Source: Brevibacterium atlanticum (GTDB taxonomy: Bacteria; Actinomycetota; Actinomycetes; Actinomycetales; Brevibacteriaceae). Taken from it: 64,000 nt of DNA. Every line of letters begins with the position of its first letter. Position 1 is the first letter of the stretch. This document shows positions 8,853-18,298 of this stretch, in pieces. The notes under the pieces are model-generated. The model saw nothing but the letters and a program-made list of their open reading frames with translations. It was not told the DNA's origin and ran no database searches. Position numbers and translations under genes: made by a program. Where the stretch lies: assembly GCF_011617245.1 (NCBI RefSeq), contig NZ_CP050152.1, positions 2,408,503 through 2,472,502 on the forward strand. The letters run 5' to 3'.

Positions 8853-9446
8853 GTGCGTCGCCTCGTCATCTCTCTCGTGCAGTCGATCAATGGATCCTTT
8901 GCGCAGGACGGCTGGTCGACCGGAGTCTCCACCGACGCCGACTTCCGGAACTTCATCGCCCTGCGTCGCCGGGCCGCCGCGATCATCGTCGACCGCCGCA
9001 CCGCGCTCAATCCGCAGCTGCCCGTCATCAACGCCCCGGGCAAGGCCCTCGAACACACCCCCGTGCACGTGCTCACCGAATCCGACCCGGTCTCGTTGCA
9101 GGCGGCCCTCACCGAGGCGGGACTCGACTACCGTGCGTGCCGGTTCACCCCCGACGCCATCGCCGAGGTGGTCGCCTCCTTGGAGACGACAGTGTCCGGG
9201 ACGGGGGCGAATGGCTCGGGCAGTGCGAGAGACGACAGCGAAATGATTCTCTGCGAGTCCGGACCGCATCTCGCCTTCCGCCTGCTCGACGCCTACCCGG
9301 GCGCCGAACTCGTCCTGAGCGTCAGCCCACGCTACATCCACTCCCCCGGCAGTCACTTCTCCCGACTGCAGGCGACGATCGACCTGCACCTCATCGACGT
9401 CCGCTCCGAGGACGATCAGGTCTTCCTTCACTACGTGAGAGCCTGA
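8853..9446 (+). CDS. RibD C-terminal / dihydrofolate-reductase-like protein
   Basis: A 197-residue protein starting RRLVISLVQSINGSFAQDGW, the typical N-terminal strand and substrate loop of the RibD C-terminal reductase family (NADPH-dependent reductases of pyrimidine/pteridine-like substrates). It contains DADFRNFIALRRRAAAIIVD and the LCESGPHLAFRLLDA segment, equivalent to the GGP/EGGP nucleotide-binding turn. The start is GTG at 8853, six nt after the lipoprotein stop, so the two are probably co-transcribed. The substrate is not predictable; stand-alone members outside the riboflavin operon are common in actinobacteria. Confidence 0.8.
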   Translation: MRRLVISLVQSINGSFAQDGWSTGVSTDADFRNFIALRRRAAAIIVDRRTALNPQLPVINAPGKALEHTPVHVLTESDPVSLQAALTEAGLDYRACRFTPDAIAEVVASLETTVSGTGANGSGSARDDSEMILCESGPHLAFRLLDAYPGAELVLSVSPRYIHSPGSHFSRLQATIDLHLIDVRSEDDQVFLHYVRA

Positions 9447-9464
9447 ACCCAGCCGGATCCGACC

Positions 9465-10151
9465 TCAGTCGCCCGCGCCGATCTCCGTGCTCACCTCGAA
9501 GTGGTCGGGTGAGTGCAGGATCGCTGTCGCCGCCGCGGCCACCTCGGCGAGGCCGACCGTCTCCACTCCCCCGGACAGGTCGTTGCGGTCGTCACCGCCG
9601 ATGGGCGCCATGATCCGCAGTTCGCGGAAGCCCACCGTCGTCGATTCGGCCGCGGCCACCTCGATGAGCATCTTCTGAGCGGCGCCGAAGACGCTGATCG
9701 CTCCCGATCCGGGCAGAGCCTCGACGCTCGCGACGCCGTTGAGCGCAAGATGGACGATGCGAACTCCCGCCTCGTCACCGCCCATCCCTCCGGAGCCGCC
9801 CATTCCTGCGGAGGCGAGCGCCTCGGAGGCCGCACATGCGGAGAAGTGCCCGCGCAGGTACGAGTCGTAGTCCTCGTCGAAAGCGCTCAGACCACGTTCG
9901 AGGACAGGACGATCGACGTACCAACCGCCGATGGCCGCGATGACGGCGTCGATGGGAGGGAGACCCGCCTCGGTGAGTGTCTCAGTGACGCTCTCGGGAT
10001 GTTCCACCCATGCGGGCAGCACCACCGGCGCATAGGACGTCTCCCCTGTCGGGGCGGAACGGACGACGCCGGTGATCCGATGCTCTGAGCCCAGCTGCCG
10101 CGCCAGTCCTGTGCCGACATGACCGGAGGCGCCGAAGATGAGGATATGCAT
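9465..10151 (-). CDS. NAD(P)-binding Rossmann-fold (SDR-like) protein
   Basis: The 228-residue protein starts MHILIFGASGHVGTGLARQL, with the GASGxxG dinucleotide-binding loop of atypical or extended short-chain dehydrogenases (NAD(P)H-binding family). A strand DAVIAAIGGWYVDRPVL matches the usual NAG/AIG loop over the cofactor. No YxxxK catalytic pair is obvious, so it may be a reductase-like or regulatory member. It converges with the RibD-like gene (18-nt gap). Substrate unknown. Confidence 0.75.
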   Translation of the reverse strand: MHILIFGASGHVGTGLARQLGSEHRITGVVRSAPTGETSYAPVVLPAWVEHPESVTETLTEAGLPPIDAVIAAIGGWYVDRPVLERGLSAFDEDYDSYLRGHFSACAASEALASAGMGGSGGMGGDEAGVRIVHLALNGVASVEALPGSGAISVFGAAQKMLIEVAAAESTTVGFRELRIMAPIGGDDRNDLSGGVETVGLAEVAAAATAILHSPDHFEVSTEIGAGD

Positions 10152-10215
10152 GCTCGCAGTCTAGAGCCTCGGCTTCGACGCCTCCGTCCCGGCTTCAGGA
10201 GACGTATGCGGACAT

Positions 10216-11874
10216 TCAGGAGACGTAGACCTTGACTCCCTCACCCTTCTTGTACGTCATGTAGCCGTGTTCGAAGTTCTGTCGGGTCTTGCCCTTCCAC
10301 GAATATTCGCCGCTGGTCGGCAGGCCCATGGTCCCCCGCTCTCTGCCGGTGCTCCTCCACTTGGTGAGCAGGTCACCGCGCAGTGCATGCCCCTGGGTCT
10401 TCGACGACCAGGTGATGATGCCTTTCTCGAACTTCTGGTAGTACGTGCCCTTCCTCTTGGCGAACCCCTTCTCGTCGCCGCTGGGGTATCCGAGGATGCC
10501 CTTCGTGTAGCCGGCCCGCTTGTACCCGTTGCGGATGCCGCCCTTATTGAGGTGCGCGCCGGTCTTCGACGACCAGTACACAGTGCCCTTCGCGAAGCGC
10601 TGGTAGGACCCGTTCGGGTTCTTCAGCGTCCCCTCTTTGCTGCGGGCCTCCCCTGTCTGTGCCGAGTGGGCACGGAAGTACGTGCCGATCGCACCCTTGA
10701 CCGGGTATCCGCCGACTTTCGACTGCATCGCCTTGGCGCCGGAGCGGATGGTGCCGAGCTTGTTGTAGAACGCCGTTCCCGGACATTCCGTGTAGCTCGT
10801 GTCGCGGTGTCCCGAAATCACCTTGAGGGAGACCTTCTTCCCCTCCGGGTACTTGCTCGTTCCGCCGCCGCCCGAGGTCAGCGTCATCGACCCGGTCGGG
10901 TTGAAGCCGTACTGGTTGGCCTTCCAGGCGATGAGCCGCTTGACGGAGTTCTGGGCTGCGGTGCTCGGAGCCGCCGAGGTGTACGTGCCGAGCACGCTGA
11001 TGCCGATCGTCTGGGAGTTGAATCCCGAGGCGTGGGCTCCGGTGACGGCGAGGTCGATGCTCTTCGCCCGGCCCTCGTACATCGTCCCGTACTTGTCGAC
11101 GAGGAAGTTGTAGCCGATGTCGCACCAGCCCAGCTGCTGCGTGTGATACGCGAGGTAGCCGCGGATGATGCCCGGGGCCTGAGCCTTCGTGTACGTGTTC
11201 GACCCGGCAGTGTGGTGAACGAACACACCCTTCGCCGAGGCGGTCTTGTCCGTGGCGCAGCGCACGAGCTTCTCGTCGGCGCCCCATTCCTTGCGGGTGA
11301 CGATGTTCGCCCCCAGTTCATGATGGGCGACCTGCGGGGACAGCACCGCCGGCGACTTCTTCGCGACCGCGGAGTCGCCCTTGGTGACCGGTGTGGCGAC
11401 GATGGTGATCTCGAGATCACCGGTGCCCTTGGTCGCGCCCGTCGAGCGGACCTCGACCTTCGACGAGTCGATCACGGGTACGGCGGCCGAATGGACCGTG
11501 GCATCCTTGGCCGGCAGCTGTCGACCTTCGGCCGAACGCGGATCGGGTCCGCCCTCGTCATCGACGGGCAGCTCTTCCCAGCTCGACCAGCCGTCCGCGT
11601 CGCGGTAGCGGATCTCGAGTCCGGGATCGTCTCCCGTCCAGCTCGCGCCGACGACGTTGACCTCATCGTCGTTGAGGCTGATCGCCTTGAGGCCGTCCGG
11701 TTCAGCTGCATAGGTCTTCGTCGTCGACCCCGCACTGCGGGTCACCGTCGGGGCGTCATCGGCGCCCCCGTCACCGAGTGAGGGCCGGTCCTGTGCGGAC
11801 GCGGCAGAGGGAAGCGACGCAGCGAGCAGGACTCCGGCGAGCGCAGCGGCAGAGAGTCGTCGAGTCAGGGTCAT
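10216..11874 (-). CDS. Secreted N-acetylmuramoyl-L-alanine amidase (PGRP type) with LGFP repeats
   Basis: Cell-wall amidase of 552 residues. A Sec signal peptide with an AALAGVLLAASLPSAASA core occupies about residues 1-27. An N-terminal accessory region follows. The PGRP/Amidase_2 domain (about 190-370) starts near RKEWGADEKLV and contains VFVHHTAGSN (zinc His), GYNFLVDKYGTMYEGR and ISGHRDTSYTECPG (zinc His and Cys). The last 170 residues are LGFP-type repeats, each with a Tyr/Phe-x-K-G turn (AKGTVYWSSKTGAH, EKGIITWSSKTQGH), which bind the envelope in mycolata and relatives. It probably remodels peptidoglycan outside the membrane. Upstream lies a decayed DUF817 gene. Confidence 0.9.
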   Translation of the reverse strand: MTLTRRLSAAALAGVLLAASLPSAASAQDRPSLGDGGADDAPTVTRSAGSTTKTYAAEPDGLKAISLNDDEVNVVGASWTGDDPGLEIRYRDADGWSSWEELPVDDEGGPDPRSAEGRQLPAKDATVHSAAVPVIDSSKVEVRSTGATKGTGDLEITIVATPVTKGDSAVAKKSPAVLSPQVAHHELGANIVTRKEWGADEKLVRCATDKTASAKGVFVHHTAGSNTYTKAQAPGIIRGYLAYHTQQLGWCDIGYNFLVDKYGTMYEGRAKSIDLAVTGAHASGFNSQTIGISVLGTYTSAAPSTAAQNSVKRLIAWKANQYGFNPTGSMTLTSGGGGTSKYPEGKKVSLKVISGHRDTSYTECPGTAFYNKLGTIRSGAKAMQSKVGGYPVKGAIGTYFRAHSAQTGEARSKEGTLKNPNGSYQRFAKGTVYWSSKTGAHLNKGGIRNGYKRAGYTKGILGYPSGDEKGFAKRKGTYYQKFEKGIITWSSKTQGHALRGDLLTKWRSTGRERGTMGLPTSGEYSWKGKTRQNFEHGYMTYKKGEGVKVYVS

Positions 11875-12034
11875 GGGTGTCAGGTCCTTTGCCTCGTGCT
11901 CGTCTCCGAGTCCAGTGGACGGGACGAGCCATCATCACTGCTTGCGCAGCGTAGAGAGAAATTCTCCCGGAGAGAAGAGAACTCGCAGAATTCGTGGAGA
12001 ATTCTTTGAGCCGCCGTGCAGTCGTGACACGGTC

Positions 12035-12370
12035 GCGTGCCTGACAGCCATCATCGGCACCGCACTGCTCTATCCCGACGGCGCGCCGCTGGCCCGCAAC
12101 GACCTGCTCGTCGTCCTCGCCGTCCTCATCCAGGCCGGCATGCTCCTCGACCTCCGTCTCGTCCTCGTCGTCGCCGCCGTCATCGTCTAGGTCCGCTGCC
12201 GCATGCATTTCCGCGTACACCGGAGAACGCTGCCGATGCCGGTGCTCTTCGCCTTCGTCCTCGTCGCGTTCTTCATCTGGGTGGCGGAGAACATCCGCAC
12301 GGCAGCCGGGGCATGGCTGTATCCGAGCCAGGACGACGGGTGGCACATGGTGCCGCCGACACCCGTGTGA
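12035..12370 (+). pseudogene. Decayed DUF817 (YoaT-like) membrane-protein gene
   Basis: Two pieces of one membrane protein lie in the same frame, separated by a TAG (12188-12190) and a large missing middle. The first piece reads ACLTAIIGTALLYPDG then PLARNDLLVVLAVLIQAGML; the second reads PVLFAFVLVAFFIWVAENIR then TAAGAWLYPSQDDGW, ending in TGA at 12370. These resemble N-terminal and C-terminal stretches of DUF817 integral membrane proteins as I remember them. An internal deletion of over 100 codons plus the stop makes it non-functional. Confidence 0.6.
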
Positions 12371-12450
12371 AAACGGTGGAAACCCCCGGTCACCACGGTC
12401 GACACTGATACTGTGAATCCCAACGATTGCGGACGTGGCGAAGGAGACTC

Positions 12451-15129
12451 ATGGCGGCACCCGGTGCCCAGGAGGAGAAGGAACCGAGTGCATTGCTCAG
12501 GGTGTTCCGACCGTCGAGGGATTCGCACCTGCCGGTGAGCGCACGCGTCATACTGCGCGTAGTCGCCGGGATCGTCGTCCTCGCCCTCATCCTCGCACTC
12601 ATCGGCGTCTTCTTCGTCCGCCGGTCCTTCCCCACCACCGATGGCGAGGTCTCTCTGCCCGGCCTCGACAGCACGGTCACCGTCCACCGAGACGAATCGG
12701 GGGTTCCGACGATCGAGGCCGAGACCGCCCACGACCTCTTCCTCGCGCAGGGCTACACCCATGCTCAGGACCGCTTCTGGGAGATGGACTTCCGCCGCCA
12801 TGTGACCTCCGGACGGCTGTCCGAACTCTTCGGGAAGTCCCAGCTCGAGACCGACACCTTCGTTCGCACCCTCGGCTGGCGGCAGGTCGCCGAACAGGAG
12901 GTCAAGAAGCTCGACAAGCAGAGTCTGGCCTACTACCAGGCCTATGCCGACGGAGTGAACGCGTATCTCAAGGACAAGTCCCCCACCGAGGTGTCCCTCG
13001 AATACGGAGTCCTCGGCCTCCAGAACGGTGGGACCGAGATCGAGAAGTGGACACCCGTCGACAGCGTGGCCTGGCTCAAGGCCATGGCCTGGGATCTGCG
13101 TTCGAACCTCGAGGACGAGATCGACCGCGCCGTGCTGACGTCGAAGCTCGACGACGACCAGGTCAAGGACCTCTTCCCCGACTACCCCTATGCCACGCGC
13201 CCGACGATCATGGGCGGCATCGGGGGGCAGAAAGCCGCGACAAGCGGGCAGGACGAGGCGAACGCAGGCGGCTCCGTTACGGATGCCCCGTCATCGTCCG
13301 ACGCTGGACCGACGACCGACGACACGTCCCCAGACGAGGACAGCGCCCAGATCGATGACCTCCTCGACCTGCGGGAGCGCGTCGCGTCCCTCCCGCAGCT
13401 GCTGGGCATGAGCAGCGACGACATCGGGTCGAACTCATGGGTGATCTCCGGGGAGCACACGAAGACCGGCGCGCCACTGCTCGCCAACGACCCGCACCTG
13501 TCACCGTCGATGCCCTCCGTGTGGTATCAGGTCGGGCTGCGCTGCAAGGAAGTCACCGAGGCCTGCCCGTTCGATACCACCGGCTTCTCGTTCTCCGGGC
13601 TGCCCGGCGTCGTCATCGGCCACAACCAGTCGATCGCATGGGGACTGACCAACCTCGGCGCCGACGTCACCGACCTCGTCGTCGAGAAGCTCCGCGATGG
13701 AACGGTCATCCACGACGACGGAGACGAACCCATCCGGACACGCAAGGAGACGGTGAAGGTCGCCGGAGGTCAATCCCGAGAGATCACGATCCGCTCGACC
13801 CGCAACGGTCCCCTCGTCTCCAAGCTCGACGGCAGCTACCGGCGCGCCCTCGACGCCTCGACCGGGGCGGACGCGACGGACACGAAATCGGGACCGGCGA
13901 AGGAGCACTACGGTCTCGCCCTCGACTGGACGGCACTGCGTCCGGGCACGACCGCCTCGGCGATCTTCGCGATCAACAAGGCCACGAACTGGTCCGAGTT
14001 CCGGCAGGCGGCGAAGAGGTTCGATGTGCCCTCGCAGAACCTCATCTATGCCGACGTCGCCGGCAACATCGGCTATCAGGCTCCGGGGATGATCCCCCGC
14101 CGAGGTGACGCCGACGGAACGCTGCCCAGGCGCGGGTGGAAGTCCGCTGAAGACTGGCAGGGCTGGATCGACTTCGATGACCTGCCGAGCCTGTACAACC
14201 CGAAGCGAGGCTGGATCGTCACCGCGAACAATCCCGTCACCGCGCCCGGTGAAGGAGACGAGCTGACCAAGGACTACGACTATGGGGACCGGGCCAGACG
14301 GATCACGAAGCGGATCAAGGACGCCGTGGCCGAGAACAGAAAGCTCACCGCCGCGGACATGTCCGTGATCCAGGACGATGACCTCAACCCGTTCGCAGCG
14401 AAGCTCGTACCTGCGGCCGTGAAGATCCATTCCCACGGCGATGAGGACATCCTCCGGGCCAAGGAGCTGCTCAAGGGCTGGAACGGCCACGATGCCGCCA
14501 GCAGCGCCGGAGCCGCCTACTTCAACGTGCTCACGAAGAACCTGCTCGACCAGACGATCACGCAGAAGCTGCCCAAGGGCGTGGCACCCGCCGGCGGTTC
14601 GCGCTGGTACCTCGTGCTGTCGAACCTGCTCGACGATCCGGATTCATCGTGGTGGAAGTCCGAAGGCGTCGACGGGCGGGACGAGGCGCTGCGCAAAGCG
14701 ATGAAGGATGCGTGGACGGAGACCGAGGACCTGCTCGGTCCCGAACCGGTGACCTGGCGGTGGGGCATTCTGCACCGGCTGACGATCCGCAACGCCAGCC
14801 TCGGCGAATCGGGGATCACTCCGGTGGAGAAGCTGTTCAACCGCGGACCCTACGAGGTCTCGGGAGGGTCGGGAGTCGTCCACGCCACCGGGTGGGACGC
14901 TTCGGTCGGATACGAGACGAACTGGGTGCCCTCGATGCGGCAGATCGTCGATCTGTCGAACTTCGACAGGTCGTACTGGATCAACCTCACCGGTGCCTCG
15001 GGGCACGCCTTCCACCCGCACTATGACGATCAGACGAACGACTGGGCGGCCAACGTCAATCGGCCCTGGCCGTACTCGCCGCAGGCCGTTGCCGCAGCGG
15101 CCGAGGAGACGCTCACCCTCGAACCCTGA
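12451..15129 (+). CDS. Penicillin acylase family N-terminal nucleophile amidohydrolase
   Basis: The 892-residue precursor starts at ATG 12451, preferred over the upstream TTG because GAAGGAG lies 6 nt before it. A basic N-terminus precedes a single membrane anchor (ILRVVAGIVVLALILALIGV). The alpha part has FLAQGYTHAQDRFWEMDFRR, the family hallmark. The self-cleavage site is GSNSWVISG, with Ser327 (TCG, 13429) as predicted nucleophile of the beta chain, followed by GAPLLANDPHL and the substrate-pocket strand WYQVGL. It hydrolyses amide bonds: beta-lactams, acyl-homoserine lactones or other N-acyl compounds are all possible. An acidic linker (about 272-310) just before the cleavage site fits the removable spacer peptide. 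Confidence 0.9.
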   Translation: MAAPGAQEEKEPSALLRVFRPSRDSHLPVSARVILRVVAGIVVLALILALIGVFFVRRSFPTTDGEVSLPGLDSTVTVHRDESGVPTIEAETAHDLFLAQGYTHAQDRFWEMDFRRHVTSGRLSELFGKSQLETDTFVRTLGWRQVAEQEVKKLDKQSLAYYQAYADGVNAYLKDKSPTEVSLEYGVLGLQNGGTEIEKWTPVDSVAWLKAMAWDLRSNLEDEIDRAVLTSKLDDDQVKDLFPDYPYATRPTIMGGIGGQKAATSGQDEANAGGSVTDAPSSSDAGPTTDDTSPDEDSAQIDDLLDLRERVASLPQLLGMSSDDIGSNSWVISGEHTKTGAPLLANDPHLSPSMPSVWYQVGLRCKEVTEACPFDTTGFSFSGLPGVVIGHNQSIAWGLTNLGADVTDLVVEKLRDGTVIHDDGDEPIRTRKETVKVAGGQSREITIRSTRNGPLVSKLDGSYRRALDASTGADATDTKSGPAKEHYGLALDWTALRPGTTASAIFAINKATNWSEFRQAAKRFDVPSQNLIYADVAGNIGYQAPGMIPRRGDADGTLPRRGWKSAEDWQGWIDFDDLPSLYNPKRGWIVTANNPVTAPGEGDELTKDYDYGDRARRITKRIKDAVAENRKLTAADMSVIQDDDLNPFAAKLVPAAVKIHSHGDEDILRAKELLKGWNGHDAASSAGAAYFNVLTKNLLDQTITQKLPKGVAPAGGSRWYLVLSNLLDDPDSSWWKSEGVDGRDEALRKAMKDAWTETEDLLGPEPVTWRWGILHRLTIRNASLGESGITPVEKLFNRGPYEVSGGSGVVHATGWDASVGYETNWVPSMRQIVDLSNFDRSYWINLTGASGHAFHPHYDDQTNDWAANVNRPWPYSPQAVAAAAEETLTLEP

Positions 15130-15221
15130 GCGGGGCGCGGGGCGAACCCTAGCGGCGCGCTTCAACCGTGGGTGGCGCGCTCGAACCTCTGACCGGCTTC
15201 AGGTCGTCGGCGTCAGCGAGT

Positions 15222-16421
15222 TCAGGACTTCGGCAGGATCTTCGCTTCGAGGAAGTTCGCGACATCGTCTTCCCAGCGCACTGGGTCGATGTTCCACTCC
15301 TTCGTGTGGTGGGCCTTGCTGTAAGCCGGCATCGTCACGAGATCCCGGCGGACGGAGGCCAGTGCGTGCGAGGGCCCAGAGGGGACGAACTCGTCGTCAT
15401 CGGAGTGGATGAGCAGGACGGGCACGTCGAGTTCGGCGGCCCGGGTGACCCAGTCCATGCGGTCGAGGTCGAGCGGGGTCTCGAGTCCGGTGATGGGCCG
15501 GGCCCAGGGCTGAGTGATCATCTCGAGGGTGAGTTTCGCGACCGGTGTCGGCAGCAGGTTCCGCCGCGCCTGCCCGTCGAGCACGTTCACCCAGTCGACG
15601 ACGGGACCGTCGAGGACCAGCGAGGTGACGTAGCGGCGGTTGCGTCCGCGCGAGGCCGCCTGCAGGGCGATGGCTCCGCCCATCGACCAACCGAAGAGGA
15701 CGACGTTCTTCGCCCCCTGCGACACGGCGTAGTCGATAGCGGCGTCGACGTCGATCCATTCGGTGTCGCCGAGCCCGTAGCGGGAGGTGGTCTCCACCCG
15801 CACCTCGGCGTCGTTGCGGTAGGACATTGCGATCGCGGGGACGCCCAGAGTGTTGAGTACGCCGGCGGCGCGCAGTCCTTCGGCGCGGGTGCTCGCCCGA
15901 CCGTGGATGAGGATCGCCCACGTCTCCTGCGGTTCCGGGTGATCGGTCGGCAGCAGCCATGCGGGCAGTCGACCGGCGTCGGAGACGATCTCGATGTCCT
16001 CGAAATTCACCCCGGCAGCCAGCGGATCAGGATAGACGACCCCGGTCCAGCGTCCCCGCCATGCTCGGCGGATGTCTCCCTTGGTGACGGAGATGATCTC
16101 CCGGGAGACCGTGCGCGAGCGCGGGTCGTATTCGACGATGTCTCCGATCACTGCATGACCGGAGCCCTGGTTGAAGTAGAGACCGTAGGTGCCGGGCACC
16201 GTCGTCTCCTCATCCGCCGGCAGGTGGATGCGCATATTCGGAGGAAAGCCGTCGATGTGGAGGATGTCGAGTTCCTCGGGAGCATTCTCCGGGACGACGA
16301 TCCGACGGGCGAAGTAGGCGGCCAGCCCCGAGGAGGCCACCGAGATCAGCGCGCCGACTCCGGCGCCGATGCCGACAGCGGCCACCAGCAGACGGGTGGG
16401 GAATTGCGTCTCGCGGACCAT
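15222..16421 (-). CDS. Alpha/beta hydrolase, membrane-anchored
   Basis: The 399-residue protein has an N-terminal hydrophobic segment (LLVAAVGIGAGVGALISVA) that should anchor or export it. The hydrolase core begins near residue 165 with TWAILIHGRAS (oxyanion-hole HG). The nucleophile elbow is GWSMGG, with Ser about residue 246; the acid follows in LLIHSDDDEFVP and the His in SKAHHTKEW. Gene and protein features fit the serine-hydrolase (esterase/peptidase-like) superfamily used in actinobacterial envelope lipid metabolism; substrate unknown. It is convergent with the acylase gene. Confidence 0.82.
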   Translation of the reverse strand: MVRETQFPTRLLVAAVGIGAGVGALISVASSGLAAYFARRIVVPENAPEELDILHIDGFPPNMRIHLPADEETTVPGTYGLYFNQGSGHAVIGDIVEYDPRSRTVSREIISVTKGDIRRAWRGRWTGVVYPDPLAAGVNFEDIEIVSDAGRLPAWLLPTDHPEPQETWAILIHGRASTRAEGLRAAGVLNTLGVPAIAMSYRNDAEVRVETTSRYGLGDTEWIDVDAAIDYAVSQGAKNVVLFGWSMGGAIALQAASRGRNRRYVTSLVLDGPVVDWVNVLDGQARRNLLPTPVAKLTLEMITQPWARPITGLETPLDLDRMDWVTRAAELDVPVLLIHSDDDEFVPSGPSHALASVRRDLVTMPAYSKAHHTKEWNIDPVRWEDDVANFLEAKILPKS

Positions 16422-16586
16422 GAAAACCTCCTGGGTTCATTGTTGCCTAAGGAATGAGCAGGAGCCAAACGCTGTTGTCCCACTCAGAGCGACGGATGCC
16501 CAAGTCAGGAGTCGGTGGGACAATGGGTTCCACGCACAGACATTCGTCCGTTCGCTGAGAACCGTCACTGCACACCGGAGGTCACG

Positions 16587-17063
16587 ATGACACAGAACAC
16601 GAACGCCGCACCCCAGTCGGCGGGCGCCGAATCCGCTGGATCGAACAGCGCTGCGACCGAGTCGACCGGTCCGGAGATCCGCTGGCAGGACGTGCTCTCC
16701 CCCGAAGAGTTCGCCGTCCTGCGTCAGGGCGCGACCGAACGCCCGTTCACCGGTGAGTACAACGACGAGACCGCCGTCGGCATGTACCAGTGCCGAGCCT
16801 GTGGGGCCGACCTGTTCCCGTCCGAGACGAAGTTCGCCTCGCACTGCGGCTGGCCGTCGTTCTACGCGCCCCTGGCCGAGGATCGGGTGCGCTATATCCG
16901 CGATTCCTCCATGGGCATGGAACGCATCGAGGTCCGCTGCGCGAACTGCGATTCCCATATGGGCCACGTCTTCGAAGGTGAGGGCTATGACACCCCCACC
17001 GACCAGCGCTACTGCATCAACTCGATCTCGCTCAAGCTCAACACCGCCGATGCCCAGGGCTGA
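16587..17063 (+). CDS. msrB: Peptide-methionine (R)-S-oxide reductase
   Basis: Reduces methionine-R-sulfoxide in oxidised proteins, with thioredoxin. The start ATG at 16587 (CCGGAGGTCACG upstream) gives a 158-residue protein with a low-complexity N-terminus; an in-frame upstream GTG-type extension lacks a ribosome site. Signature motifs: YQCRACGADLF and VRCANCDSHMGHVF (four zinc Cys), HCGWPSF, and catalytic Cys in RYCINSISL. Its stop is four nt before the ElaA-like gene, so both are one operon. Confidence 0.95.
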   Translation: MTQNTNAAPQSAGAESAGSNSAATESTGPEIRWQDVLSPEEFAVLRQGATERPFTGEYNDETAVGMYQCRACGADLFPSETKFASHCGWPSFYAPLAEDRVRYIRDSSMGMERIEVRCANCDSHMGHVFEGEGYDTPTDQRYCINSISLKLNTADAQG

Positions 17064-17067
17064 GGGA

Positions 17068-17619
17068 ATGGGGTCCACGACCGAGACAATGCAACCCGCC
17101 GAGGTGGCTCAGTCAGTTGAACCGATCATCCGCACCTTCGCGGAGCTCACACCCGTCGAGCTCTACGGCATCATGCAGCTGCGCTCGAGGATCTTCGTCG
17201 TCGAGCAGGAATGCGTGTTCCTGGATCCCGACGGTGTGGACGCACTGCCGGAGACCCTACACGTGTTCTATCCGCGACCGGCACAGCCGATGCGCGACAC
17301 TCATGGGTCCGAATTCGGCCGCGACCTCGGCCCGTGGGCCTATGCGCGGCTCCTGCCCGCCGACGTCCCCGACGGGCCGGCGGCACGACCGGGCGCCCGG
17401 AGCATCAGCCGGGTCATCACCCATCCCGATGCGCGCGGCCAGGGATGGGCCAGAAAGCTGCTGGCCGATCTCGTCACACGCTGGTCTGACCAGGATCTCA
17501 CCCTCAACGCGCAGTCCCATCTCGAAGGGCTCTACGGGTCGTTCGGGTTCACCCCGAATGGCCCGCGCTTCCTCGAGGACGGGATCGAACACATCCCGAT
17601 GGAGCGCCTCGCCGGCTGA
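17068..17619 (+). CDS. GNAT acetyltransferase, ElaA type
   Basis: The 183-residue protein begins at ATG 17068 with a GAGGGA site overlapping the msrB stop, implying translational coupling. The ElaA signature LYGIMQLRSRIFVVEQECVF is followed by ARLLPAD and the acetyl-CoA loop SRVITHPDARGQGWARKLLA. The end LYGSFGFTPNGPRFLEDGIEHIPM is the GNAT beta-bulge region. Substrate unknown. Pairing with msrB suggests a repair or stress-related role, which is only inference. Confidence 0.88.
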   Translation: MGSTTETMQPAEVAQSVEPIIRTFAELTPVELYGIMQLRSRIFVVEQECVFLDPDGVDALPETLHVFYPRPAQPMRDTHGSEFGRDLGPWAYARLLPADVPDGPAARPGARSISRVITHPDARGQGWARKLLADLVTRWSDQDLTLNAQSHLEGLYGSFGFTPNGPRFLEDGIEHIPMERLAG

Positions 17620-17638
17620 GCAGCCGCCACGGCTCGGC

Positions 17639-18115
17639 TCAGGTCGCTTCAGCCTCGGCGGCGTCGACGGAGGCGATGATGCGCTGCATGACGGCATGCA
17701 GTTCTCGCACTCCGTCGACGTCCATGCCGAGTCTCTTCATCATCGTCCCCGGAATCTCTTCCGCGGTCTTCCGCAGCTCGGTTCCGGCGGAGGTGAGCGT
17801 GACGTCGATGATCCTCTCGTCGTGATCCGCTCGCGTCTTCGTCACATAGTCCAGAGCCTCGAGACGTTTGATCAGCGGCGAAACGGTGGCGGGTTCGAGC
17901 CGCAGGAGGTTCGCGATCTCACGCACCGTCAGCGTCTCGTGCTGCCAGAGGGCGAGCATGACCAGATACTGAGGGTGGGTGAGATGGATCGGATCGAGCA
18001 CCGACCGATAGGCGCCGATCACCCCTCGTGATGCGACAGCCAGGGCAAAGCAGATCTGACTTTCGAGCGCCAGAGGATTCTCCAGTGGTTCCGTCGTTCC
18101 CTCGGATCCGAGCAT
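17639..18115 (-). CDS. MarR-family transcriptional regulator
   Basis: The start ATG at 18115 is preferred over upstream GTG/ATG codons because GGAGAAGGAGGAACG precedes it; the protein is then 158 residues. The winged-helix core reads HPQYLVMLALWQHETLTVRE, then the recognition-helix segment LEPATVSPLIKRLEALDYV and the wing TRADHDERIIDVTLT, all typical of MarR dimers. A perfect palindrome about 95 nt upstream is a likely autoregulatory operator. No target gene is evident beside it; the convergent ElaA gene and the small gene at 18299 are neighbours. Confidence 0.88.
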   Translation of the reverse strand: MLGSEGTTEPLENPLALESQICFALAVASRGVIGAYRSVLDPIHLTHPQYLVMLALWQHETLTVREIANLLRLEPATVSPLIKRLEALDYVTKTRADHDERIIDVTLTSAGTELRKTAEEIPGTMMKRLGMDVDGVRELHAVMQRIIASVDAAEAEAT

Positions 18116-18210
18116 CGTTCCTCCTTCTCCTGTGCCTTCTCCTGTGCCCATCGGCTGTTGCCGCACCGATGCGCCGTAGCTGCATCGACGCGAGGCACCG
18201 TCGGCAATTA

Positions 18211-18224
18211 GTTAGTGCACTAAC
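18211..18224. promoter_or_regulatory. Palindromic operator candidate for the MarR regulator
   Basis: GTTAGTGCACTAAC is a perfect 14-bp palindrome, embedded in a longer TTAG/CTAA-rich context (18208-18230), between the divergent marR (-) and small ORF (+) genes. Size and symmetry fit MarR dimer binding. Confidence 0.55.
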
Positions 18225-18298
18225 GATTAGCGTACACTGTCTGTAGATTCAGACTTCGTCCACCGGCCCGTTCCGCGCCTCGTCGATAGGATCCTCCC

